From: Pseudoalteromonas carrageenovora IAM 12662
GTDB lineage: Bacteria; Pseudomonadota; Gammaproteobacteria; Enterobacterales; Alteromonadaceae
NCBI RefSeq assembly: GCF_900239935.1
Contig: NZ_LT965928.1
Span: 2,148,507-2,212,506 of the forward strand
Direction: 5' to 3'
Length of the DNA: 64,000 bases
Part shown: positions 17,416 through 27,451 of the stretch, one piece after another
Position numbering within the stretch: the first letter of the stretch is position 1
How the letters are laid out: each line of letters opens with the position of its first letter
Notes under the pieces: generated by a model
Seen by the model: only the letters and a program-made list of their open reading frames with translations
What the model was told of the DNA's origin: nothing
Database searches by the model: none
Made by a program: the position numbers and the translations under genes

Positions 17416-20400
17416 ATGGCGTTTGAGCAATGGGCAGCCTTGCCTTGGGTAAAATCTCAAAAAGATAAAATTCAATGGGGGCAGCTTAGTGGCAGTGGTT
17501 TAAGTATTGCCATTGCTGAGGGCGTAAAACAACAAGATGACTTGGTTTTAATTGTAACGCCTGATACGCCAAGTGCTTTACGCCTTGAAACCGAGCTTGA
17601 ATACCTGTTACCCGATAATCCGGTAATGGTTTTTCCTGATTGGGAAACTCTGCCCTACGATCACTTCTCCCCTCATCAAGATATAATTTCAGCGCGTTTA
17701 GCCACACTTAACACCCTTAAAAACGAAAAACAAAGCGTTTTAATTGTGCCTGTATCTACATTAATGCTCCGTACTGCGCCTGCTTCATTTATTTACGGAT
17801 CTACACTTAATTTTAAAGTAGACGATAAGCTCGATACTCATAACTTACGTAGCAACTTAGAGCAAGCTGGTTATTTACACGTGCAACAAGTTATGGAGCA
17901 CGGCGAGTATGCTATTCGCGGCTCTATAGTTGATTTATATCCTATGGGTAGCCCACACCCATTTAGGCTCGACTTTTTTGATGACGAGCTTGATACCATT
18001 CGCTTATTTGATGTAGAAACCCAGCGTTCTGACGAAAAAGTAGATAAAATTGAATTACTTCCTGCTCACGAGTTTCCTACAAACGAAGCTGACGTTGAAC
18101 GCTTTAGAATAAATTACCGAGAAAAGTTTGGCGCAAGCTCAGAGCAAGACTCTGTTTACATGCAAGTTAGTAAAGGCACTTGGCCGGCAGGTATTGAATA
18201 CTACATGCCTTTGTTTTTTGAAAAACTCGCCACTATTTTTGATTACTTACCAGATACAACCACAGTAATGCAACTAGGCGATTTAGAGCATGCTGCAGAT
18301 AACTTTTGGCACGACGTAAATGTACGCTACGAAAACCGCCGAGTAGATCCACTACGCCCATTATTAGAGCCAACAGAGTTATATCAGCCAATTAATGAGC
18401 TATTTTCTAACTTAGGTGAATTTTCTCGTATTCGCTTATCACTTGCCAAGCTTGGCACTAAAGCAGGCAATAAAAATCTAAGCGTTAGTGAATTACCAGC
18501 CATTCGTATAGATCATAAGCAACATGAACCATATGGTGCATTTATAAATTACGTTGCCCAGCAAAAAAAGAACAAAGGCCGTATTTTACTAAGCGTTGAA
18601 TCAGACGGACGCCGAGAATCGCTATTAAGTGTATTAAAACCAAGTGGCATTAAATTTAAAGAGTTTGACACGCTAGAGCAATTTACAAAAAGCGACAGCG
18701 ACGTAGGTTTAATTGTAAGCCCGCTTGAGCAAAGTGTGGTCCTTGGCACTAAGCCAAGCCTTGCTATTATTACCGAGCAAGAATTATTAGGTATTAAAGT
18801 ATCGCAGCGTAGGCGTCGTAAACACAAATACGAAGCAAGCCAAGATGCACTTATACGAAACTTAGCCGAGCTTAAAGAGGGTCAACCTATTGTTCACCTA
18901 GATCATGGTGTTGGCCGCTACCAAGGGCTGCAAACAATAGATGCCGCAGGTGTTATTACCGAGTTTGTAACTATCACCTACGCCAGTGAAGCTAAACTCT
19001 ATGTACCAGTATCAGCGCTGCATATGCTTAGCCGATACTCTGGTGGTGAAGAGGCCAGTGCCCCACTACATAAATTAGGATCAGACGCGTGGGAAAAAGC
19101 TAAAAAACGTGCGGCTGAAAAAGTGCGAGACGTAGCTGCAGAGCTTCTTGATATTTATGCTCAGCGACAAGCCAAACCAGGCAACAAATTTACGCTTGAT
19201 GGACAAACATATCGTCAATTTAGCGACAGTTTCCCTTTTGAAGAAACCGACGATCAGCGTAACGCAATAGAAGCCGTACTTGGCGATATGCAATCAAAAC
19301 AAGCCATGGACCGATTAGTATGTGGTGATGTAGGGTTTGGTAAAACAGAGGTAGCCATGCGCGCTGCTTTTGTAGCGGTTAACGATAATAAACAAGTTGC
19401 TGTATTAGTGCCTACCACCTTGCTAGCTCAACAGCACTATGAAAACTTTAAAGACCGTTTTGCTGACTTTCCAATTGAAGTGGGTGTGCTTTCACGCTTT
19501 AACTCAAGCAAGCAGCAAAAAGACACTCTTGAAAAAATGGCTGATGGTAAGTTAGATATAGTTATTGGTACCCATAAACTCATCCAGCAAGACATTAATT
19601 TTAGCGACTTAGGTTTACTAATTGTAGATGAAGAGCATCGCTTTGGTGTTCGCCAAAAAGAAAAAATTAAAGCACTACGTGCTGATGTAGATATACTCAC
19701 ACTAACTGCAACGCCAATACCACGTACTTTGAATATGGCTATGAGTGGTATGCGTGATTTATCTATTATTGCGACCCCGCCAGCTAAGCGTTTAGCTGTT
19801 AAAACGTTTGTACGCCAACGAGATAGTGATTTAATTCGCGAGGCAGTACTTCGTGAAATTAAACGCGGTGGCCAAGTATACTTTTTACACAACAACGTAG
19901 AAACCATTGAACGTGTATCTCAAGAAATTAGTGAATGGGTGCCAGAAGCAAGTGTGACCTCAGCTCACGGGCAAATGCGCGAGCAAGAACTTGAGCAAAT
20001 AATGGCTGATTTTTATCACCAAAAATACAACGTACTGGTGTGTACCACTATTATCGAAACCGGAATAGATGTACCCACTGCAAACACTATTATTATGGAC
20101 AGAGCCGATAAGCTTGGTCTTGCTCAGTTACACCAATTACGAGGACGTGTAGGACGAAGCCATCACCAAGCGTATGCTTATTTGTTAACTGGCGATCCTA
20201 AATCTTTATCTAAAGATGCATCAAAACGCTTGCAAGCCATAGAGTCACTCGAAGATTTAGGCGCAGGCTTTGCTCTTGCAACTCACGATTTAGAAATACG
20301 CGGTGCCGGTGAGTTATTAGGTGACGATCAATCAGGGCAAATGCAAACAATTGGTTTTAGTTTGTACATGGAAATGCTTGAACAAGCCGTAAATGCGTTA

Positions 20401-20889
20401 CGTGAAGGCAAAGAGCCAACCCTTGAAAACCTATTACAAAAACAAACAGAAGTAGATTTAAAACTCCCTGCATTACTACCTGATGACTACATTCACGATG
20501 TTAATGCGCGTCTTGGCATGTACAAGCGCGTAGCAAGTTGTGCTAGTCTTGCTGATATGGATGAATTACAAGTAGAGCTAATAGACCGCTTTGGCTTACT
20601 GCCTGACGCTGCTAAAAATCTATTTAGTTTGCAACAGCTTAAAATGCAAGCGAGTAATTTAGGTATAACAAAAATTGAAGCAAACCCTAAAGGGGGCTAC
20701 TTTGAGTTTAGTCAAAACACGAAGGTTAACCCTAGCTTCATCATTGGCTTGATACAAAGTGCACCTAAGGTGTACAAAATGGATGGCGCAAATAAACTGC
20801 GCTTCGCAATTAGTGAAGCTAACGCTCGCGAACGCTTAAAAATGGTCACTGCAATGATTGCAGATTTCGAAAAAAAGGTTAGCCATTAA
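17416..20889 (+). CDS. mfd: Transcription-repair coupling factor
   Basis: 1157 residues, the normal Mfd length. Order: UvrB-like N-terminal region (DWETLPYDHFSPHQDIISAR), RNA polymerase interaction domain (about 490-560, IVHLDHGVGRYQGL), superfamily 2 helicase with Walker A GDVGFGKTE (about 637-646) and DEEH box (about 738), TRG/motif VI region (LHQLRGRVGRS), and a C-terminal autoinhibitory domain. Mfd removes RNA polymerase stalled at DNA damage and recruits UvrA. The stop overlaps the csiV ATG by one base. Confidence 0.98.
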   Translation: MAFEQWAALPWVKSQKDKIQWGQLSGSGLSIAIAEGVKQQDDLVLIVTPDTPSALRLETELEYLLPDNPVMVFPDWETLPYDHFSPHQDIISARLATLNTLKNEKQSVLIVPVSTLMLRTAPASFIYGSTLNFKVDDKLDTHNLRSNLEQAGYLHVQQVMEHGEYAIRGSIVDLYPMGSPHPFRLDFFDDELDTIRLFDVETQRSDEKVDKIELLPAHEFPTNEADVERFRINYREKFGASSEQDSVYMQVSKGTWPAGIEYYMPLFFEKLATIFDYLPDTTTVMQLGDLEHAADNFWHDVNVRYENRRVDPLRPLLEPTELYQPINELFSNLGEFSRIRLSLAKLGTKAGNKNLSVSELPAIRIDHKQHEPYGAFINYVAQQKKNKGRILLSVESDGRRESLLSVLKPSGIKFKEFDTLEQFTKSDSDVGLIVSPLEQSVVLGTKPSLAIITEQELLGIKVSQRRRRKHKYEASQDALIRNLAELKEGQPIVHLDHGVGRYQGLQTIDAAGVITEFVTITYASEAKLYVPVSALHMLSRYSGGEEASAPLHKLGSDAWEKAKKRAAEKVRDVAAELLDIYAQRQAKPGNKFTLDGQTYRQFSDSFPFEETDDQRNAIEAVLGDMQSKQAMDRLVCGDVGFGKTEVAMRAAFVAVNDNKQVAVLVPTTLLAQQHYENFKDRFADFPIEVGVLSRFNSSKQQKDTLEKMADGKLDIVIGTHKLIQQDINFSDLGLLIVDEEHRFGVRQKEKIKALRADVDILTLTATPIPRTLNMAMSGMRDLSIIATPPAKRLAVKTFVRQRDSDLIREAVLREIKRGGQVYFLHNNVETIERVSQEISEWVPEASVTSAHGQMREQELEQIMADFYHQKYNVLVCTTIIETGIDVPTANTIIMDRADKLGLAQLHQLRGRVGRSHHQAYAYLLTGDPKSLSKDASKRLQAIESLEDLGAGFALATHDLEIRGAGELLGDDQSGQMQTIGFSLYMEMLEQAVNALREGKEPTLENLLQKQTEVDLKLPALLPDDYIHDVNARLGMYKRVASCASLADMDELQVELIDRFGLLPDAAKNLFSLQQLKMQASNLGITKIEANPKGGYFEFSQNTKVNPSFIIGLIQSAPKVYKMDGANKLRFAISEANARERLKMVTAMIADFEKKVSH

Positions 20890-21725
20890 TGTTGCTAAAA
20901 AAATCGCTTATTGTTTTATGTTGCTTATTTAGCAGCACTGCATTTGCAGAACGTTGGTTTGAAGTTGAAGTACTGGTATTTAAGCAGCGCCCTGCTCCAT
21001 ACTTACAAGAAGACTTTACGCTTAAACACGACACTATTGAAGATAAAAACAGCCTAGATTTAATGACACCTATTTATACAGAGCAAGCAATGCAAGCTTG
21101 TATAGATGGCGACGCGCGTTTTAAAAAGCACTCTTTTACTGATTCATTAGTTAACTCAAACCCGCAATCTGGTGTATGCGACGACAGCACTGATTACATG
21201 CAAAGCTACGATGAATTACCTGTAACGCCACAAGTAGCAGCACAGGATCATATGCAGCAAACCTATTTGTTAGCACCTGAACAACTACAGTTTAAAACTC
21301 AATTGCGTCAGCTCGACAGAAAAGGGTTAACACCTATTTTGCATACCGGATGGCGCTTTGAAGGCGCCAGTAAGTCACGAGCACCGAGCATGCATTTAAT
21401 AGCTGGAAAACATATTAAAAGTGATAATAATGTTATTCCAAGCTATTCAAATCCTGACTTTGTAAGCTTATTAAATACGCAACCTGAGCTTTTCGACGAC
21501 CCTGACAAGGCAAATGTTGAATGGGAGCTAGATGGTTTATTTAAAATACATTTACGACATTATTTATACATTACAGCTAATTTTGATATTAGCCAAAAGC
21601 TAGAAAACGGCAATATAGAATCAGCCCGCTTTTCGCAGTTTAGACGTGTAATAAGTGGCGAAGTACATTACTTTGATCACCCTCGAATGGGCATGATTGT
21701 CCAAATTAGAAAATTTAAACATTAA
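20889..21725 (+). CDS. csiV: CsiV family periplasmic protein
   Basis: 278 residues with a signal peptide (about 1-20, LIVLCCLFSSTAFA) and the family opening RWFEVEVLVFKQRP. In Vibrio cholerae CsiV is a peptidoglycan-binding protein needed for PBP1A-dependent wall synthesis, and it lies next to mfd there and in relatives; recognition rests on the opening motif and this position. The start overlaps the mfd stop (TAATG). Confidence 0.8.
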   Translation: MLLKKSLIVLCCLFSSTAFAERWFEVEVLVFKQRPAPYLQEDFTLKHDTIEDKNSLDLMTPIYTEQAMQACIDGDARFKKHSFTDSLVNSNPQSGVCDDSTDYMQSYDELPVTPQVAAQDHMQQTYLLAPEQLQFKTQLRQLDRKGLTPILHTGWRFEGASKSRAPSMHLIAGKHIKSDNNVIPSYSNPDFVSLLNTQPELFDDPDKANVEWELDGLFKIHLRHYLYITANFDISQKLENGNIESARFSQFRRVISGEVHYFDHPRMGMIVQIRKFKH

Positions 21726-21744
21726 TATTTAGCAGGATATAACA

Positions 21745-21996
21745 ATGAAAAAATTCCTTATCATCGCAGCTACCTTAAGCCTTGCAGCGTGTTCTAAAGT
21801 AAATCTAGAAAGCTATGAAAAAATTAAAGTAGGCATGGACAAAACTGAAGTAGAAGCCATTTTAGGCAGTGCTGATAACTGTGTTGAAAAAACACTGCAC
21901 ACAAACTGTGTTTGGGGCGACGAATCTAAAAATATCGAAATTACACTTGTTTCAGACAAAGTGACGTTATATAGCAAACATGGTTTAGCTAACTAA
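21745..21996 (+). CDS. Small lipoprotein, DUF3862/SmpA-like
   Basis: 83 residues. A lipoprotein signal with lipobox LAAC (Cys16) is followed by a compact domain, YEKIKVGMDKTEVEAILG, the opening motif of the SmpA/OmlA/BLIP-like fold seen in DUF3862 proteins. AGGA lies about 9 bases before the ATG. Membrane sorting and function are unknown. It is probably the last gene of the mfd-csiV transcript, given the strong terminator beyond. Confidence 0.8.
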   Translation: MKKFLIIAATLSLAACSKVNLESYEKIKVGMDKTEVEAILGSADNCVEKTLHTNCVWGDESKNIEITLVSDKVTLYSKHGLAN

Positions 21997-22013
21997 GTAA
22001 CGTTTAAATAATT

Positions 22014-22050
22014 AAAAAAGGGGGATAGATTTCATCTATCCCCCTTTTTT
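22014..22050. terminator. Strong bidirectional terminator
   Basis: A 17-bp perfect stem (A-run, GGGGGATAGAT / ATCTATCCCCC, T-run) has a TTC loop and separates convergent genes. The A- and T-runs make it effective in both directions. Confidence 0.95.
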
Positions 22051-22067
22051 AATGTATGGCTATAAAC

Positions 22068-23420
22068 CTACTTTTTAGAGTAAATAAGTTCTATATTTAT
22101 GATTTTACTGCGGTTTAGCGTTATTTTATAGCGCTGGTAAAGCTTTTTATCTTCCTCAGTTAATACAAGTACCATATTTAACTGATAACGCCGCTCTACC
22201 CCTTGTTTAGATATTTTATTACTATCTAAATGGTATAACTTACCTTCACCACGTTTTAAATAACGCGCAAATGGCGCTAAATTAAACTGCAATGTTTGCT
22301 GTAGCGTATCGTACCCTGGTAAAAACTCTTTTGCGCTTACTCGTGTTTCGCTTGCAAAGTGCAGCCACTGCGCCGCTTGCTTATTTTGCTGGCGACGCTT
22401 TGAAAATATTGATTTAACTTCTTGCGGAATTTTTTTAAATCGAACATATTCTAGCCAAATAAATTGGCTGGCTATTTTATCTTTGCTAATACTGTTTTTA
22501 AAACTAAAACGCCATTTAGGCCGACCGCGAACAATAGCCCGCCAAATTACCCGTGTTATATCTTCTTTAAATATTTCACGTAGCCCGTAAATAACCCCTA
22601 AAATTAATATTAGCGTGGCAGTTACCTCCGTAAAGGTTGAGCGGGCGTTTAGTATTACCACCATTACAAATGCCATAATAACCGCAGTCACTGTGCCTTT
22701 AACTAAACGTTTAAGGTAGCTATTAAGAAACCGTGTTTGCCGCTGTAAAATAACGCCATGCTCTATTAGACGTTGTAGCAGACGCATTTTATTGGTTATA
22801 CGGTTTGCGTCTTGTAATGTGGTTTCGGAGTTATAGTTTTTTTCTCCGCGGTAACTATTCTCGTTTTTACAAAATTGCAGTAGATCATTACGTTCTTTTG
22901 CAAAATCGCTACTACGTGGACCTTCATCTAATAGCTTTAAAAATGACTGCTCAACATGCCAGCTTAAATAGTTATCAGCATTAGTAAAAAATGGGATTAG
23001 TTTTTCATCATCAGGTGTGTAACGCCTAAGCTTTTTAAGTAATCCTTCACTTTGGCCAAATAACTCGATAGCTCGCTGGAAAAAATCTTCAACATCTTCA
23101 ATTTTAAGTGCGTCTCGTATATCAGCATCAAGCGCTAGACGAACCTGATAGCAAAACAAATTAAGGTTTTGGCGGTAATCTTGTTGCTCACCTTTGTTTT
23201 TACTAACAAAACGGCTTCTTACTAAGGGTAAGTGAATGTTGTTAGCGTTATACGCTAAGTGCGATTTAAAGTGGTTATTAAAGTAAGATTCTTCAGTGAG
23301 AGTTTGTGGGTTAATACCCATTTCATTGGGTATAGAAAAATACAGATCAATACGCTGCTCAGCACGCGGGTTGAGCTCTGGTTCAATGACAAAAGATAAG
23401 TTTTCGTCTTGCTTTAACAA
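22068..23420 (-). CDS. Unknown protein with two central membrane helices
   Basis: 450 residues, not recognised. The start is TTG at 23420, supported by AAGGAG six or seven bases upstream. There is no signal peptide. Two hydrophobic helices at about 235-253 and 263-282 (TVTAVIMAFVMVVILNA; TATLILILGVIYGL) separate a large N-terminal and a large basic C-terminal half, both probably cytoplasmic because the hairpin is short. The C-terminal part looks beta-rich (YQLNMVLVLTEEDKKLYQRY). It is flanked by terminators on both sides, so it is a single gene. Confidence 0.75.
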   Translation of the reverse strand: MLKQDENLSFVIEPELNPRAEQRIDLYFSIPNEMGINPQTLTEESYFNNHFKSHLAYNANNIHLPLVRSRFVSKNKGEQQDYRQNLNLFCYQVRLALDADIRDALKIEDVEDFFQRAIELFGQSEGLLKKLRRYTPDDEKLIPFFTNADNYLSWHVEQSFLKLLDEGPRSSDFAKERNDLLQFCKNENSYRGEKNYNSETTLQDANRITNKMRLLQRLIEHGVILQRQTRFLNSYLKRLVKGTVTAVIMAFVMVVILNARSTFTEVTATLILILGVIYGLREIFKEDITRVIWRAIVRGRPKWRFSFKNSISKDKIASQFIWLEYVRFKKIPQEVKSIFSKRRQQNKQAAQWLHFASETRVSAKEFLPGYDTLQQTLQFNLAPFARYLKRGEGKLYHLDSNKISKQGVERRYQLNMVLVLTEEDKKLYQRYKITLNRSKIINIELIYSKK

Positions 23421-23481
23421 TCAGTTCTCCTTCTAATAATGGTATTAAGTGTACTTGTCTCCTTTGTTTTGTTCAATAAAA

Positions 23482-23505
23482 AAGGCCCAGTAAAAACTGA
23501 GCCTT
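23482..23505 (-). terminator. Terminator of the second TonB receptor
   Basis: The stem AAGGCTCAGT / ACTGGGCCTT (one mismatch, minus-strand reading) has a TTTT loop and is followed by TTTTTTATTG. Confidence 0.8.
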
Positions 23506-23524
23506 AATACGATTAATGTGCTAA

Positions 23525-26107
23525 TTAAAACTTAACGTTTACACCAGCAAATACACGACGACCAAGTACATCGTATGTGTACGGGTCAGTGTTAGAATCG
23601 TTGTTACCTGAGTAGTATGGTGGTTGCTTATCAAATAAGTTATTTACACCAGCGGTTAACGATACCATTTCACTGATAAAGTAAGAACCACTTACATCAT
23701 GGTAAACAACAGATGGTGTTGTTGGTGCATAACATGTAGATTCTTTACCTAGACAGCTGTAGCTATCCATTCCAGCAATGTAACGTGCTTTGTAATTCGC
23801 AGACCAAACATCACCTTTAACATCTAACTCAAAGTTTGCTTTAACGTCAGCATAACCACCAATACCAGAAGTGATTAAACCAGCGTAATCAATGCTTGAT
23901 TCAATAACATCAACAGTGTATTCGTCAAGGTAAGTAACATCTAATGACGTGTTCCAAGCAAGACCAGCTAAATCAAATTTGTAATTTAAGTTTAAGTCAT
24001 AACCTTTTGTTTGCTCATAACCTACGTTTTGTAGTTGGTTATTAAACGAGATACGACCAGTGCTTTGGTTAAAATCAATATTTGCTGAACTACAAAGTGC
24101 TGTTGATTGATTAGCTAAAGAGCCATCTGATGCAAGACATGAGTCAACAATGTATTGGTTATTTACTGTAGCAATAGCGTTTTCAATTTCAATGTCGTAG
24201 TAATCTAACGTCATTGAGAAGCCATCAAACCACTCTGGTTCGTAAACTACACCAACAGTAACTGTATCAGCTAACTCAGGTGTTAATTGGTCATTACCGC
24301 CCACTGTAACTTCAGCTTGATCTTGTGCACCTGTAAAGCTAACTTGCTCGTAAGATGGAGAATCACCTGAGTATAACTCAGCAACTGTAGGAGCACGGAA
24401 AGCTGTAGAGCGAACACCACGAAGCATTAGTTCGTCGTTTACGCGCCAAGTTAAACCAAGTTTCCACGTTTCATCAGAACCAAATGTGCTGTAGTCAAAA
24501 GCACGGATCGCAGCGCTTAATTCTACATTCTGTGCTAGGTAAGCATCAGCAACTAAAGGAATAGCAAGTTCAAGGTATGCTTCGTTTACATCAAAACGAC
24601 CGCTTGTTGCATCAACACGTGGGTCATTCGCAAGACCTTGTGAAGTGATAGAATCTGGTGTGTACCATGCTTTTTCTTCACGACGCTCAAGACCTGCTGC
24701 AAAACCTACAAAGCCCGCTGGTACTTCCATTAACTCACCAGAAAGCGCAGCTGTAATCATAAACAATTGACTACCACCTGAGTTTTGCTCGGTGTAAACA
24801 TAGTCACTAAAGCTGCTGCTTGACCATGAAGCTTGTGAAAGAGGGTTAAAGTTACCAGCTTCAATTTCGCTTTGAATTGAACCCATGTTGTGAAGGTTGC
24901 TTAAGCGATCCACTGAGTCATTACGACCAAAAATAACTGATGTATCCCACTCTAAGCCATTATCTAAATAACCTGCAGCACCGATAACAGAACGAACTGT
25001 ATCAACTACTTGAGATGAATCACGTGTACCAGTGTCTACCATACGGCGGCCGTAAGAAACTTCATCACCGTAGTTAATGTTTTGGTCGATTAAAGAATCA
25101 CCCATCCATTCAGCGTAGTCAAAGTCGAACCATACTGGTTGAGGCGCTAATTGCTGCTCTGACCAACGTTTTGAGTATGTAAACTCAGAGTATAAACGCG
25201 TGTCATCAGTTAAATCAAAGCTACCAATACCTGTAAGGTTTAAACGACGCATTGGCGTATATAAGTAGCTAGATTGCGAATAGTTGTAAGCGTCACTAGT
25301 ACCAAAGTCGTGCCAGCCATCATCAGCTTGACCTTGCAAAGATTCATCACCTGACCAAACATGGCCATTAGGCGTATAAGAAGAACCAGAACAGTATGGA
25401 GCACTGCCATCGCCATCTTCAGTTAATGGACAATCAGAAAAACTACGATCTGCCTGAGAAGCATCGCCACGGTCTGTATACTGTAAACCGATTACAACAT
25501 TACCACGACCGAAGTTACCACCCATAGTGATATCAAAAGACGTTTCATCTGCATCACCTTCAGTAGTGATTGCTGATTTAACGTTAAGGTCTAAGCCTTC
25601 AAAGTCATCTTTTAAGATAATATTTACAACACCTGCAACAGCATCCGTACCATAAACAGCAGATGCGCCATCTTTAAGTACTTCAATGTGCTTGATCATA
25701 GATACCGGAATAGTATTCAAATCAACGGTAGAAGCAGCACCTGTACCTGAGTTGATCATACGACGGCCGTTTACAAGTACTAAAGTACGTTGTGAACCTA
25801 AACCACGTAAATCAATTGATGCATTACCACCAGACCCATTATTAATACCTGGGTTAGTCATTGCGCCGCCTGTAGCGGTCATTTTTTGTAGTACAGAGTC
25901 TACTGATACAGCGCCTGAAGCAGTGATATCGTCAGCACCGATAATAGTAACTGGGCTAGCGGTTTCCATATCTGCGCGCTTAATGCGAGAACCCGTTACT
26001 TGAATTTTTTCGATTGCTTGTGCTGAGTCTTCAGCAGCTAGAACTTGCACACTTGAGAACATTGGGAATGCTGCAATTACAGCTAAACCAAGAGTTGACT
26101 TTTTCAT
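23525..26107 (-). CDS. TonB-dependent outer membrane receptor
   Basis: 860 residues. A signal peptide (about 1-25, cleavage after VLAA), a TonB-box-like EKIQVTGSR, a plug domain (about 45-165, with IDLRGLGSQRTLVLVNGRR and IEVLKDGASAVYGTDAV) and a beta barrel ending GVNVKF are visible. AGGG lies eight bases before the ATG. It belongs to the large receptor group expanded in marine Alteromonadales. No transporter or enzyme gene is adjacent to suggest a substrate. It has no STN domain, unlike the receptor at 6624. Confidence 0.93.
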   Translation of the reverse strand: MKKSTLGLAVIAAFPMFSSVQVLAAEDSAQAIEKIQVTGSRIKRADMETASPVTIIGADDITASGAVSVDSVLQKMTATGGAMTNPGINNGSGGNASIDLRGLGSQRTLVLVNGRRMINSGTGAASTVDLNTIPVSMIKHIEVLKDGASAVYGTDAVAGVVNIILKDDFEGLDLNVKSAITTEGDADETSFDITMGGNFGRGNVVIGLQYTDRGDASQADRSFSDCPLTEDGDGSAPYCSGSSYTPNGHVWSGDESLQGQADDGWHDFGTSDAYNYSQSSYLYTPMRRLNLTGIGSFDLTDDTRLYSEFTYSKRWSEQQLAPQPVWFDFDYAEWMGDSLIDQNINYGDEVSYGRRMVDTGTRDSSQVVDTVRSVIGAAGYLDNGLEWDTSVIFGRNDSVDRLSNLHNMGSIQSEIEAGNFNPLSQASWSSSSFSDYVYTEQNSGGSQLFMITAALSGELMEVPAGFVGFAAGLERREEKAWYTPDSITSQGLANDPRVDATSGRFDVNEAYLELAIPLVADAYLAQNVELSAAIRAFDYSTFGSDETWKLGLTWRVNDELMLRGVRSTAFRAPTVAELYSGDSPSYEQVSFTGAQDQAEVTVGGNDQLTPELADTVTVGVVYEPEWFDGFSMTLDYYDIEIENAIATVNNQYIVDSCLASDGSLANQSTALCSSANIDFNQSTGRISFNNQLQNVGYEQTKGYDLNLNYKFDLAGLAWNTSLDVTYLDEYTVDVIESSIDYAGLITSGIGGYADVKANFELDVKGDVWSANYKARYIAGMDSYSCLGKESTCYAPTTPSVVYHDVSGSYFISEMVSLTAGVNNLFDKQPPYYSGNNDSNTDPYTYDVLGRRVFAGVNVKF

Positions 26108-26684
26108 GAATAAACCCTACTTGTTGGAAATTTACCTTAATTGGTAATGCTCACTTTTTATTAGAATAGTGAGTCAGGTGGGCAACTTAGGCGCTTTTAA
26201 CTGAACGAAAACTTAACAGCAGTTCGTTTTATATCACACAACAAAATAGAATAACCATTTTAGGTACATAGGTTACATTATGTTTCAGTGTTAATTAATA
26301 AATACATATTGAAAACAATACTATAAATAAATATAGAAACATTATAAACACAGCTGAAACCAAAGTGATTCACTTTGTAATCAAATGTAATTACTTGAGT
26401 TTTGTACCAAAAATAGACAAATTAACAACTTGATCACAGCACATTATTAAAAGCGTAAAACTAAATGTTAATTACTAACCATATTTATGCATAGTTACCG
26501 GCTAAATAGTCTTAATTAGTTACTTACAAAGGAATTTTGGATTTGTTTTTTGTTCAGCGGCAATTAAAAATTGAACTTTTTAAGGTTACTTTTACAGCGA
26601 GTGAGAATTGTAGAGGTTTTATCAGGCACTGAGCTTTAATGATCTGAATAGAATAAAGCACGTACAGTATAGTGAAGATTAAAT
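26108..26684. other. 577-bp AT-rich gap, nothing identified
   Basis: No open reading frame with a credible start, no RNA gene and no hairpin of note was seen. It must contain the promoter of the TonB receptor on the minus strand. Confidence 0.5.
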
Positions 26685-27110
26685 TTAGTAAGTTACATAA
26701 AAATAATAGTTGAGAGTATCAATTTGTGATGTGGTGGAGTTTTTTACTATTAGCTCTAAATCCCATAGCATGTTTTTTTCTGAGCAAATACCAACCATCG
26801 TATTACTTTGCCATAAGTCATTATGCTTTTTAAAAAATTGCGGAATATAACCCATATACATAGTGATCCCTTTTAGCTTGGCATCTTCAATTTGTATGTT
26901 TGCAGGTAAGTCGCTAAAAATAGTAAATGGAGTTTCTGGTGAAAGGTTTTTCTCGCTTAACCATACTTTAACACCGTTTGAAAAAGTACATGGTAAATTA
27001 GCTTCACATTTGGCGTTTTTAAGTAATTTGACGTCTGAATTTTTAGAAAAATCACACGCTGTTAATAAAAAAATCAACGCAGTAAATAAACTTAACCTAT
27101 ATATAAGCAT
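26685..27110 (-). CDS. Small unknown lipoprotein
   Basis: 141 residues. A lipoprotein signal peptide ends in the lipobox LLTAC (Cys19). The mature part has three further cysteines (in NAKCEANLPCTFSNGVKVW and GICSEKN) and a methionine-containing GITMYMGYIPQF strand, and looks beta-rich. It is divergent from the ccoN operon across 341 bp. No family was recognised. The Cys/Met content next to a copper oxidase cluster hints at metal or redox work, but this is only a guess. Confidence 0.7.
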   Translation of the reverse strand: MLIYRLSLFTALIFLLTACDFSKNSDVKLLKNAKCEANLPCTFSNGVKVWLSEKNLSPETPFTIFSDLPANIQIEDAKLKGITMYMGYIPQFFKKHNDLWQSNTMVGICSEKNMLWDLELIVKNSTTSQIDTLNYYFYVTY

Positions 27111-27235
27111 AACAATGTCGCAGCAAAGAAAAGCAAATACTAATAATCACGACTATAAATAACAAGTGTGAGTGTTATTATTAGAGCAAATTAGGCACAA
27201 ACTGTATCAAAAAATAAACAACAAGCTCACAAAGT

Positions 27236-27249
27236 TTGATTGATGTCAT
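27236..27249 (+). promoter_or_regulatory. Weak FNR-like dyad upstream of ccoN
   Basis: TTGAT-TGAT-GTCAT keeps the full left half of the FNR consensus TTGATNNNNATCAA and three of five bases of the right half. It lies 203 bp before ccoN, with fnr itself in the same cluster. No convincing -10 was found at the right distance. Confidence 0.3.
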
Positions 27250-27317
27250 AATTTTATGTAATTGACCTATCTTTTTTAGGCCAAAAAATTTATCATTTCA
27301 CCCGCAAAAAATAAGGG

Positions 27318-27409
27318 TTTCTCGAGTTTGTTTTCTGAAGCATTCAGGCTTTGAACGTTTTAGGTAACACGCTTGAGAAAAATAGTAGGCCCCACTTTTT
27401 TAAAGTGGG
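27318..27409 (+). other. Structured leader upstream of ccoN
   Basis: TTTCTCGAG (27318-27326) can pair with CTTGAGAAA (27372-27380), nine pairs with one G-U, enclosing a hairpin CTGAA-GCA-TTCAG (27335-27347). A second hairpin CCCACTTT-TTT-AAAGTGGG (27391-27409) follows, 42 bp before the ATG. The structure may be part of the 5' untranslated region; no known riboswitch was recognised. Confidence 0.4.
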
Positions 27410-27451
27410 TAATTCATTTCTAAACGCATTTATTGCAGCGGAAGCCAGAAA

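Noticed and set aside
19437..19907. 156-codon open frame antisense to mfd
   Set aside because: It lies wholly inside the conserved helicase core of mfd on the other strand, with a serine/arginine-rich composition typical of shadow frames.
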